From Holtermannia corniformis (Eukaryota > Basidiomycota > Tremellomycetes > Holtermanniales), in contig BCIJ01000018.1 in the NCBI GenBank assembly GCA_001599935.1, forward strand, positions 279,590 to 343,589: a DNA stretch of 64,000 nt. The letters are read 5' to 3'. Position numbers and translations under genes: made by a program. The notes under the pieces were generated by a model. That model had not been told where the DNA came from. It was given only the letters and a program-made list of their open reading frames with translations, and did not search any database. Below, in pieces: positions 9,964 through 20,571 of the stretch; the first letter of the stretch is position 1, and every line of letters starts with the position of its first letter.

Positions 9964-10928
9964 ATGGTGGGTAGACGCTCAGCGGCTCGGGCTCGGCGGG
10001 CAGTGCTGGCTGGTCGGAAGAGACGCGCTGGTGCTACTTGGATGATGGGATGAAGAAACGCCTCGTTCCCTACGCGGAGGACAGACATCGACAGCTTGGC
10101 GTACAGTCTTGGAGCGCGCCTACCGCTCTACAAGCTGGGCGTTGCCGAGCTGGTCGATGTGAATCGCAGCGAGGGGCAATGGCGGTATCCATCTGAACGT
10201 GTGTCGGCCAGCCCGCCGTTTGCACAGAACCCAACACCTTGCACCTCTACGTAGCATGCTGACACTTTGCAGTCCCCCTCTGTGTTCCACCGCTTTGTGG
10301 AGGTCGGCCGTGGTATGTTGCGACGGTTGCCTGCTGTGAGATTCCGTGCTGACCCATACAGTGGTCCTTGTCAACGACGGGCCCTCGACTGGCAAGCTCG
10401 CCGTCATTGCCGAGATCATTGACCACAACCGGGTGAGTGGATTACATCGTCTCGTCAAAATGCAGGAGCTGACGATGGCGCTTTCTCGATGCTGTCCTAT
10501 CCACCCGCACGCACTCCAGGCCTTGATCGACGGTCCCAACACCTCTGTCCCCCGCCAATCCATCCCTTACCGCAACCTGATCCTGACCCCGTACACGATC
10601 GCCTCGCTCCCCCGCGCGGCCGGTTCGGGCGCGATCAAGAAGGCGTTTGAAAAGGCTGGCGTCGAGGCAAAGTGGCAGGCTTCGTCGTGGGCCAAGAAGA
10701 TTGCAGCTCGGGAGGAGCGCAAGAAGGCTTCCGACTTTGCCCGGTTTGAGATCCTCTTGGCCAAGAAGAGCAGGCGGGACTTGGTGAGTTTGCAGATGAC
10801 TGTGCTTGCACCGTCTTGATGGCGCACTGCGCTGTCCAGATTGGCAAGCCCGTCATGGACGAGCACTCGCTAACGCTCTTCAGGTCCGCAAGGCCCACTT
10901 CAAGGAGAGGAAGGCTGCTACTGCCTAG
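9964..10928 (+). CDS. RPL14: 60S ribosomal protein L14 (eL14)
   Basis: Five exons. Exon 1 is only the ATG (9964-9966). The donor GTGGGT starts at once and a 306-nt intron ends CTTTGCAG before 10273. Exon 2 encodes SPSVFHRFVEVGRV, exon 3 VLVNDGPSTGKLAVIAEIID, exon 4 ALIDGPNTSVPRQSIPYRNL through LLAKKSRRDL, and exon 5 VRKAHFKERKAATA. The RFVEVGRV, GKLAVIAEIIDHNR, IDGP and SSWAKKIAAREERK blocks are diagnostic of eL14. An intron directly after the start codon is common in fungal ribosomal protein genes. Its length against the 45-60 nt norm makes it the likely site of regulatory sequence or a hosted small RNA, although I recognised none. Confidence 0.9.
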
Positions 10929-11183
10929 ACGAGACTCGACTGCGTAGAGGCGTGCGACGACGAGGAGAGCTGGCGTTTCTGCATCGAGATCTCGGTCGGG
11001 GGCAATAGCGGCTTCTATGTAAACCACATATGGCTACTTGAGCGTTGAGGCTGGGTGACCGTAATTGACGGTGTGGTGCTTGGCTGTATAAAGTCTGACA
11101 CTACGAGTACCTCCACTGCTCATCCACATCCAGCAGCCGCCATCACCGCACGAGCCTCTCATCGTTATCCAACATCCCAAAAG

Positions 11184-12492
11184 ATGACCAAACTCCGCAT
11201 CGGCTGGCACAGGGAACACTTTCTCTCCCCACTGCTCCAGTTTGCAGCCGCCGACGCCAGCGCGACATTCGACCTGATCGAATGCCCCGGCGGCACGGGC
11301 GAGATGCAAGTCAAGCTGCGCGAGGGGCAGATTGACGTCTGTATCGGTCGGTACCTACTAGCTCTCCACGCACAGACCGAGGCTGATCCTGATACTCGGA
11401 TGTAGCGCTGACGGACGCGTTGATCGCGGGCTTGGCGAATGGTCAGAAGAGTTATAAACTTGTGGGACGGTATATCTCTTCGCGGTTGCGATGGTGCGTG
11501 CTGGGATCGAGACGCGGTCGTTGATGGTGCATAGGGCCATCATCACGGGGAAACACAGTCGTTATGAAACCGTTGATGATTTGAAGGGTACGACGTTTGG
11601 CATCTCGCGGCTCGGTAGGTCAGTCATAGCTTGCGGTCTGTCGTCGAGTGCTGATGCCAGCAGTGGCTCTCAGGTATTATGCGCGATGAGGGTCGCGCTG
11701 GGCTAATCCATCGATCAGGTCATGGCGTCCGTCTTGAGCTTGCAAGAGGGCTGGACAGAGGCTGAGCAGCCCAAGTTTGCCGGTCTGTCCAAGACTGTCG
11801 CGATTCTGCGGAGAGCTGATGGGCAACACAGTGAATGGACAGTTTAAGCCTCTGCGAGACTCTGTGAATGACGGTAGCAGTGAGTGGGCCGTTTGCAGCA
11901 CCAAACGCACGGTGCTGACTTGACAGCGTCGTGCTTCCTGTACGTGCAACGTCGCGACGGATCCGAGCTGATTGCTACAGCTGGGAGTGGTTCACGACCA
12001 AGCCGTACGTAGACTCTGGCGAAGTGCGCTTCATCGGGTCCGTGTACAGTCAGTTTGCTTCACCACCTCAGCTTGACATGCTGATACACATCACAGCACC
12101 GTGGCCATGCTGGTCGATTGCCGCGTCGCCTTTAGCCTCGTCCGCCGCCGTCTCGGCCTTCCTCGCCGGTTTGGAACCCTACGTCCAGCGGTTCGACTCT
12201 GCCGAATCCCGCGCACAAGACGATATCGACTTTGTGACGGGCTATTTCGGTCATCAAGCTCGGGATGTGAAAGAGTGGTTGGCGACCGTCAAGTGGTATA
12301 GCGAGCTAAGGGTCGTCGAGGACAAGGTGGTGCGAGACACTCTGAGGTGCGTGCGGTTGTGGATGAGGCGAGCGAGGACGGGGCTGATGCGGTGATAGTG
12401 TGCTGGAAAACGCTGGCGTGGTGAAAGCGCCAGACGGTCACGGTTGGGACACGGCGACGTTTGTGGAGATGGATGTGGCCAAGCTGATCTAG
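11184..12492 (+). CDS. Ca3427-like periplasmic-binding-protein-fold protein
   Basis: Starts MTKLRIGWHREHFLSPLLQF, then ECPGGTGEMQVKLREGQIDV. Later exons encode ALTDALIAGLANGQKSYKLV, HRAIITGKHSRYETVDDLKG, TTFGISRLG, FKPLRDSVNDGS and FLWEWFTTKPYVDSGEVRFI. A C-terminal helical domain ends EMDVAKLI. These blocks match the type 2 periplasmic-binding fold of fungal proteins related to Candida albicans Ca3427, which resemble NMT1/THI5-type substrate-binding proteins. Such proteins occur in fungi without an accompanying ABC permease and their ligand is unclear. Several introns of about 50 nt interrupt the frame, and the exact borders in the middle (11340-11930) are less sure. No signal peptide is seen. 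Confidence 0.75.
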
Positions 12493-12825
12493 GCGCGATG
12501 CTATCTGCTATGACTACAGCTCAACACATGTGCTTGCGTTGTAGCATGGCGAGATAGCAGCATACTGTACCAGCAATAGACCATGGTGGCGAGGTGAGGA
12601 TCCGTCCCGGTGGCTTTGGGCGACAACCCGTCAGCACTTGTGCGTCTTGCCTACACATCTCTGTGCTCCCTCGATAGACAATGAGACGCTGTACCTAGCT
12701 AGCCTACACACGATGCATCCTCACTTGATCCCAGTGCGCCCAATGACGTGGCTGAGCTCCCCGTCCTCCTCCTGCACCCATCCTGTACCGTACCCACCAG
12801 CGCTCATCTCGCTCACGGCTGCAGC
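12493..12825. other. Intergenic upstream of PAN3
   Basis: About 330 bp between two genes on the same strand. No coding frame is supported and no obvious core promoter motif is seen. Confidence 0.35.
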
Positions 12826-15526
12826 ATGGCGACGCCCGTAAAGTCTGCAGCGGTCCAGATTGTGCGTCCGCCCCCCGTCCACGTCGACACGCCCGAGAAA
12901 CCAAAGCGAGGTCGGTCGTCTGTCTCGAGCGAGCCAGTCGGCGCTGAACGAGTCTAGATGCGACCCAGAGGCTCTGTCGCAACGTCTTGATCTATGGGTA
13001 TGTCCTGTCAGCGTGGGATCGAGCGCTGAGGCTAGGTGGTAGATCATGCAAGTTCAAGGACCAGGGCGTGAGTCGACTGACGGCGCGATGGCGCGTATTG
13101 ACGACGGCAGTGCATCTACCACCACCCGACAGTCAGTATGTGCATCCGAGCGCTCATAGTGTCTAACGCGCTGCTTGACAGTCTGAGGACCCCAGTGTCG
13201 ATCTTATGTACGCCATGCACCCACAGCTCGGCAGCTCACCCTCTACAGACCCGAGCCCAACCCGCCCACAACGACCGTGACAAGCCCCACCGTGCCAACG
13301 TCCGAACCCAAGATCAAGACCAACTTTTCCATCGAGCACCTCGCTGCGCCCGTCTTTGTCCCAAAGACTCCCGTCGCACCGCCCGCAGAGAGCTCGACCA
13401 GGTCAGCGACCGCCCTCCTTTGTGCATCACGGCTGATAGCACGATACAGACCGAGTTCGCCAGCGACTTCTTCCGCTTCGGCCGCACAGACGCAATCGAC
13501 ATGGCCCTCGTTGGGCCACACTACGGATTTCGTCCCGTCGGCCGCTGCACAGCCGGCCGATGGGCTGGGTGCTTTGGGTCTGGAGGATCAGGTCCGGCGT
13601 TGCGGTAGACCCAGGCGGGACTAGCTCACAAACACTCAGACGGCTCTAGGTCACCAACAAGCGCCAGTGTTTCCCGACGGCCATGGCCATTTGGGCGATG
13701 AAGCCATGTTTGTGCACCAGCAGCCTGCTCGGCGTCCGGTGCGTTCGACTCTGTCATGCTGCGACGGGAGACTAACACCCTCAGCTCGACTATCACCTGT
13801 ACACGTCGCCGCTCCCACACGTCTCCAACGGCCCGGCCGCCCAGTCGGCGCTCCACTCGTTCTTCATCGCCGACGACATGCGGCGCATCCTGCAGGCCAG
13901 GGCAGAAGCGACGTATGGCGGCAGTGCGTCGATCGCCGGTCTGCCGCACGAGCTGCCAGGCTATCACTCGCTCTACCCGCTCGGGATCAGCCAGGACCCG
14001 ACGAGCAAAGTGTATGGACTGCCGACCCACGTCTATCGTGCCGTGAGCTCCAACGACGGCAAGCATTATGCCCTGCGGCGGATCGAGGGTGCGTCGAGTG
14101 ATCAAACCAAAGTGGCATACTCACTGCGCAGGGTACAAGCTCAGCCAAGAGGCCGCTTTCTCAACCATGGAGACATGGCGGCGGATACGGCATCCCAACA
14201 TCATTTCGTTGCGCGAGGCCTTTACCTCGAAAGCGTTCAACGACAACTGTTAGTGCCCCAGCTACCCCGGCCCAGCTAACAACCTCTAGCCCTCGTCTTC
14301 TGCTACGACTTTCACCCGGATTCCCACACGCTGATCGATGAACACCTCAACCCGGAAGCCGTGTTCGCGTACAACTCGCGCAAGCGCCCGCTCGGCATGC
14401 CCGTGCCCGAACGACTGCTCTGGAGCTATATCACCCAGCTGGCGAATGCGCTCAAGGCGATTCACAGCTCGGGTCTGGCGGCGCGTTGTGTGGATGCGTC
14501 CAAGCTCTTGGTCACGGGCAAGAATCGGTATATCTTGTTACAAGGGACAGCAACGCGAGCTGACATGGCAGGATCCGCCTCAACTGCTGTGGGATCCTCG
14601 ACGTGCTAGGCTATGATCCGACGACCCCGCTCGTAAACTACCAGGTTCGTACATCCCACCCTCAACCCGATTCTAACATCCAGCCAGCAAGAAGACCTGC
14701 TCGGCTTTGGGCGCGTGATCGCTTCACTAGCGTGCCCGTTCTACAACAGCGGCCCCAACTTTCCCGCAGCGCTCGACCACATTTCTCGAGCGTACTCGCC
14801 CGATCTGAAAAACGTCGTGCTCTATCTACTCAGCAAACCGTCGGCGCACAAGACGGTCGACGAGGTCGTGCGCATGCTCGGCCAGCGCTTGCTGAATGAG
14901 TTTGATGCGATCCAAAAGTGGGTTGCGGTCCGAGCCTGGACGAGACGCACGGCTGATGTGGATTCGAGCTATTCGGACGCGCTGGAGAGCGAGTTGGCGG
15001 CCGAGGTGGAGAACGGTCGATTGGTACGACTGGTGGCAAAGCTTGGGTTTATCAACGAGCGCCCAGAGTGCGTTGCACGGTCATGGTTGTAGCCGACGCT
15101 GATTGTCCAGGTTCGAGCTCGATCCCCGATGGTCGGATACAGGTGATCGGTCCGTCATGATCACTTGGTACGATCGATAGCTGACGCCGCCGAGCTACAT
15201 CCTCAAGCTGTTCAGAGACTATGTCTTTCACTCGGTTGACATGACGGGCAAACCGGTCCTAGATCTCTCCCACGTCTTGACGTGCCTCAACAAGGTATGT
15301 CCCGCTCTTCGCTGTCCATCAGGCAGAAGCTGACAAGGGACGGCAGGTCGACGCAGCGCTCGACGAGCGCATCATGCTGATTGCGCGCGATGACCAGAGC
15401 TGTCTTGTCGTCACGTATCGCGAGATCAAGCACTGTATCGAAGCGACGTTCAAGTAAGTCGTTTGCCTCGGTCGTCAGTCTTGCTGATACAATCGCAGTG
15501 AGCTGCGCGGCGCAGGAGGCGGCTAA
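12826..15526 (+). CDS. PAN3: PAN2-PAN3 deadenylase subunit PAN3
   Basis: The N-terminal exons are small. [20 protein letters not shown] leads, across a 46-nt intron (12911-12956), into [10 protein letters not shown], then SCKFKDQG, then CIYHHP, together a CCCH zinc finger (C-x8-C-x5-C-x3-H pattern). Next come a PAM2-like/low-complexity region ([31 protein letters not shown]), a pseudokinase domain ([47 protein letters not shown]) and a C-terminal knob ([60 protein letters not shown]). PAN3 recruits and activates the PAN2 nuclease for poly(A) shortening. The last intron splits the F/N codons before NELRGAGGG and the stop. Confidence 0.9.
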
Positions 15527-15686
15527 GAAAATATGAAACCTAGATAAAAATGTCATAACCGTGTCTTTGCTCTCGTCGTCTGCGCGTGAGGCCATTGATC
15601 CTATCCTGGCGTGCAGCGAGACTGATCGCGAGCCGAGATGTGCACGTTGGTGTTTGCCACCTGGTGCAGTCAACGTATCGTCCATC

Positions 15687-16671
15687 ATGGGACAGTACAT
15701 GAGCACAGCACCAGCACCCGACGCAAGCTCATCACCTGAACGCAGACCTTCTCTCGGGTCCACTCGGCAGAGTAGCGGTCCCCTCTCCTACTTTCGCACC
15801 CCACCGCCAAGACCATACAGCGTCGTCCATCCAGAGTCAGCCGTCCTCGAGACCTACAGCGTGCTGTGCCATGTCTTCCCGCCGGAACTCTGCTCGCAGA
15901 TCCTCAACGACGCCGAACACTGGATGACGGTCAGCACGACGCGCAAGCAGCGTGTCAGGTTACAGAGCAACACGCCGTGGATCCAGCTCGAGCACGCTCA
16001 AGGGTGGCCGCCCTTGCCATCGCAGTCTGAGCCCAATCAGTCCTGGGCCGTGGTAGACGCTGGCAGCTTGCCGTATCTTGCTAGCTTGCCGATTGGGAGC
16101 TGGATCGACGATCACGGTCAGCTCGAGCGCGCTCAGCCTGCGTTCTTGAAGCAAGTCGTGGTGAACGTCAAAGGGCGGGATCAGGGTTGGTCGGATACAC
16201 AGGCGGTGCACTATGGTATGGAGAGCTTGCGAGCACGGTCTACGCTGGCTGACGCGCTCTGGGTCTCAGGGACTTATCAAGGCTCGTATTCGTGGTATGA
16301 CCTCTGCCTGATCCGCGACGGACGGGAAGTGCCAGAGTCTCGATGCAACATACAGCATAATGTGCATGGTGCGTCGTATCTGCTCTGCTGCTACAGCTAG
16401 CCTGACGTATATAGCCGGACAATATGTCAAGGAGCATACGATCAAGCTGTCTGCATCGCACAAGCTAGTCCAGTTGGCCAAACAGGGCGATCTCGTTGTG
16501 CTCTATGCGCGCGCTCAATACCCTGTGCGTACGTTTTTGCATAGCAAGCAGTGCTGACGTCTGAGCAGGGCTGGGTCAACGAAGTCAGGTCAGTGCAGCC
16601 TCAATCCCGCTACTAAAGCTTACCGACCCAGCGAGGCAACCATCACCCTGTCCACCTCTCTGTTCCCATAG
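15687..16671 (+). CDS. Conserved fungal protein of unknown function
   Basis: The start at 15687 gives MGQYMSTAPAPDASSSPERR, whose N-terminal glycine could be myristoylated, although an ATG four codons later is an alternative. A Ser/Pro-rich leader precedes VLCHVFPPELCSQILNDAEH. The C-terminal half reads VVVNVKGRDQGWSD, GTYQGSYSWYDLCLI, RCNIQHNVHAGQYVKEHTIK and GDLVVLYARAQYPGWVNEVS. This DQGWSD...GTYxGSYTWF...GDxVxLYxRAxYPxWVN pattern recurs in uncharacterised fungal proteins, but I know no assigned function. Three introns near the 3' end restore one frame ending STSLFP. The gene converges with the KCH gene, with about 110 bp between the stops. Confidence 0.65.
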
Positions 16672-16780
16672 TCACCGCATCTACGCGTTGTATGCCTGTA
16701 TCACGACCGACATGTATTCGTAGGCCCTTCAATGCAGATTATGCAGATGCTAGATGAACAACAGATACAAGATACGCCCC

Positions 16781-18496
16781 TCACCGCCCCGGACCAGCCG
16801 ATGGGCGCCGACTTGGAGGCTGGTCATCATAGTCGTACGCAAGACCACCGCCGCTGGCACCACTGCCATAACTGCTTCGATCCCGCTCGATCGTTGGGCG
16901 GTGCTGGAGGTTGCTCTGATTCGAGTGTGTGGCTGGCGCGTAGGGATTGACGTGGGTTGTGGAGTAGGCGCTCGGTGGGTAACCTGATGAGGTGCCGAGT
17001 GGCGCTGCGGCGGCAGTGAGGTGTGTTGTACTGCGTGATGTCAGGTTTGTCCAAATAGCAATCCACTTCAGATGTACCTGCCGTACGCTTCGGGATCGTA
17101 CATTGCGCCAGCGCCGTACGGCTGCGAGTAGCCGCCCGGCGCGGGAGGGTAGCCATTGTAGCCGTCTTGCGCACCATACGAGTCATAGCCTGGCATCGGC
17201 GGGTCTGGACGCCGTCAGCATCATCAACACACCAAGGTCTCTCTCACGGTCATAGTAATCTTGAGGACCCCAGGGCTCGGCGCCAACACGCGGTCCATCG
17301 CCCTTGCGCTTTGTCCGCATCTGCATGTCCGCGTCGTCGTCGTCAAAGCCGATGACTGGAAGTGTTGGCTGCGGCACGTTGCCAATGACCTCGCCGCGCC
17401 GGTTTTTGATCGCCTCGCCTTGAGCCAACTTCTTCTCGAGTGCGAGGTTGCGCGCGACGCGCTGGCGTTGCTTGCGCTTGATCAGTTCCGAGATGCGCTG
17501 TGTCTGTCAGCTCCGAGTTCATGTCGACTTGACACTACACACCTTGTCGACCTTGTGGCAGACGTATTCCTATACGTCCATCAGCGCCGCCCCAAACTCG
17601 CGCGGCCAACACACCTTGAGGTTGCCTTGGATGTAGCACAGCAGCGGAACATAGCACACGGCCGCGGCGATCAAGAGCAGCAACGAGCCCGCGAAAACCA
17701 AGACGGTGAAGATCATGGCAAACAGTAGCATGGCCGTGATGGCCGACTTGTCCCAGTATGCCGGGATATCATCCGTTTGAAAGTTGTTGGCGTACGCAAA
17801 CGAGTACAACGTCAACGCGTTGATCGATTGGCGCGGGCCATCTGCAAGTAGCAGCCGCTTCCAGCCTGAACGTGTCAGCCTCGTGAACAGGTTCACAGAG
17901 ACCGAGCTGTACCTTTGAAAGTGAAGAAGATGAAAAAAGCAAAGTCGTCCTTTTTCTTGGTCGAGTTGTTGATCTGGCAGAAGAAGCAGAAATGGTCGTA
18001 CGAACCTGTCTGGTCAGTCGCGTTCACGGCACCCAGACTTGAACGCACGCAGCGAGTAGTAGTCGTTGGCCATGATGTTTGTAAAAGCGTACGAAATGTC
18101 GCGCGACGCAATCACCTTTTTCGCCTTGTACGTTTCGTATCCGAGCTGGCCGCGTCAGCGCGACATTCGTTGACGAACTCGGTCACTCACCAGCAAGAAC
18201 GAAAAGATGATACAGCCCACAAAGATCCACTTTGCGACATCGAACGGGATCTTGATCGCACAGTCGTCACCGCACTTTGCGTGGATCGCGTTCGTCCAGT
18301 GATCTGTCGTGAGCATCGTCACGGCCGTGAAGATGTCGACGCAGTAGACTGCAAACGACTTGAGCAGGAGTAGGTAGATCCACACATATCTGCAGGGTCT
18401 CAGCGAGGCGCTATGGGTATGAGCCGAGTAGGAGACGCACCGAACTCTTGTGAACCAGTCGGTCGTGTGGAACTCGCGCGTGTTGACAAAGTCGAA
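16781..18496 (-). CDS. KCH-family low-affinity potassium channel protein
   Basis: Read from 18496 downward: FDFVNTREFHTTDWFTRVR, VWIYLLLLKSFAVYCVDIFT, AVTMLTTDHWTNAI, PFDVAKWIFVGCIIFSFLL, then YDHFCFFCQINNSTKKKDDF, AFFIFFTFK, GWKRLLLADGPRQSINALTL and two further hydrophobic segments (ITAMLLFAMIFTVLVFAGSL). These blocks are characteristic of Kch1/Prm6-type fungal K+ channels, plasma-membrane proteins tied to calcium signalling and the pheromone response. A tyrosine/glycine/proline-rich cytoplasmic tail (YPPSAYSTTHVNPYAPATHS) ends PSRRPSAGPGR. The start codon was not found. An acceptor lies just upstream of FDFVN at 18497, so a short 5' exon is missing from this annotation. Confidence 0.8.
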
Positions 18497-20571
18497 CTGT
18501 GGATGGCGTCAGCGGTTGCACGGCGCCAAGATTGGGTAGGGTTGCTGCGACTGAACGATGCGGGCCAGAGCGCAAACCTAAAGGCTGCAGCTGCAACGCA
18601 AGAGCAGACTAGCTATGCTGCTGTGCTCGACATGGACGTAGCTGGATCAAACTTTGTTCAAAATTACAATGCAAGCACATATGCTGATGGTTTGTTCATC
18701 CGCATAGGCAGTCGATCTCAAGCCCGTGACGTGGCACTTGTGCGATTCCAGCGGGAAACGGCTCGCAGAGACCTGGCGCAGCACGCGCCTAGGGCTACTC
18801 AAGGTTACCTGTCGTTTCCGAATGCGTGGGCAATACGGCAAACAGTCTCCGAAGCACGCCGCGCTTGCTCGAATAGGCGGGACGTGTCCTCGACCATGCG
18901 AGCAGCACATTGTCCAGCTGCGCATATCGCCGCTGTGACCCGCTTGATGCGGGTGTGCGTGTATGGGAGCTGGAAATATCATGTCTTGTTGAGCACCGTC
19001 CATGCGCCGAGAGCTATCCCACACCGGATCGAGATCCGTCATGACAGGGCAGACCACAGCCTTTATCAAGCTAACACGCAAGGTGAAAGCACCTAGATTG
19101 CCAAATTCGACAAAGGATATACGCAGCAGCGTCGGTGGTGTGTTTTGGGCTGCTACGTCAAAGCAGACGCGCGCACGAGTCGACGTTCTGTTCCTAGCCT
19201 GTCCCTGCAATCTGACCGAGCATGACATTCCCCAAGCGCGTGCTATTCGCAAGCATGAGATTGAATCTGGTTTTGCTGTGCGCGCCAAGCTGCTCGGGAT
19301 CGTCTCCTGAGCTGCTCTGGGCTGGACAGCTATATCCACGCAGGGGGCGTTGTGCACTCTCGTTGGATCTCGACGGAGCGCCTGCGTACACGAGAGCGAG
19401 ATGCGTGATCGTCTGAAGCCCATACTGCGAGACGGGCACGTTTGCCTGTCTGCTCGAGAGGTCCAGACTTGGTGTTATTGTACACGTTCAGCGGACATCT
19501 CTCAGTATCACGGGATACTGTGAAGGTCTGTACAGCATATACACCTGCTTGTACACCTGTACTCTTGTAATCTATCGCGTAGGAAGACTATGTTTCACTG
19601 ATTCAACTGCGCAGCAAAGTTGAGCAAGGATATCCTCGAGCCGGATGGAGCCGCAACAGTCTTGCAACAGTTGCTTCGTCTGGGATCATCTTTTGAGTCA
19701 AGGCTAAGAGTACCTGCTCGGCACTCCTCCGCCAAGAAGAAATAGATGGAGGCGTGGCAGAGCGACGACTGCTGGGTGACGTGCGGTGTTCAACGGGTGG
19801 TAGTGCAGCACGGGCCAGCTCGTGACAAAGAGCTCGTCTGACTCCCACTGATAGCTGACCGCGCACAACGATGCAGCAGCACGGCCTCTGACGACGCACA
19901 GAATGATCCCAGCATGTCCTGACGAGCACTCACCTTGTGGTCCGGGACCTCTTCACGCTTCCAGTCGGCCGAGCAGCACATTGCGCTCACTCGCGGCGGG
20001 CGTCTTCAACCGAATGGCAGCTGACCGTTGTCTATCACCCGGTGTTGGCTTGCGGTGTATGGGTTGGCTCCAAGCTGTCGATGTCACTCGACTTGTCGTC
20101 GCAAACGGACCCTGCTACTGCAGATCGAGGGGTGTGTGCGCCGCCAGTGCGCGTTTCAGGGGAAAGCAGCGTCTAGCTGGTCCTTTTGCCCGTTGGAATT
20201 GCGGGATAAAGTCGATGGCGCGTCGGAGGATGGTGTGGTGAGTACTTTACGGTGATGATGACAGTGAGAAGAAGGGAGACGGGGAGGGGACAAGAGGCAG
20301 ACAATGCGATGAGCGGTGTTGACGCTGGATTGTCTTTAAGATGAAACACGCGACGCCACCGTATCACCACGTGGCAAAGATCGACGGGGAGGGGTTTACT
20401 CGGTGATATGATGTAACACCGCGGGGGGTAAAGCAACTAGCCCCTCATGCCAGGGCCTACCACGCAAGCCTACTCCTGAAACTTCCGCAAGCCTATTCCG
20501 CCCCGAATTGACATTTCGACAGCACCGCGACGAGCATCCTGAACGAGCTCTACCAGTTCACCACCACCACC
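18497..20571. other. Gene-poor 2-kb stretch
   Basis: This should contain the first exon and promoter of the KCH gene and the promoter of the coiled-coil gene at 20572, which is divergent to it. Frames such as 18413-19096 (+) and 18647-19423 (-) overlap on opposite strands and read as low-quality sequence (many Cys/Arg/Ser/His, no recurring motif). I see no terminal repeats, no tRNA and no transposase-like motif. Confidence 0.4.

Noticed and set aside
18647..19423. 258-codon minus-strand frame
   Set aside because: It overlaps a 227-codon plus frame, has no motif and an odd composition; neither strand could be supported.
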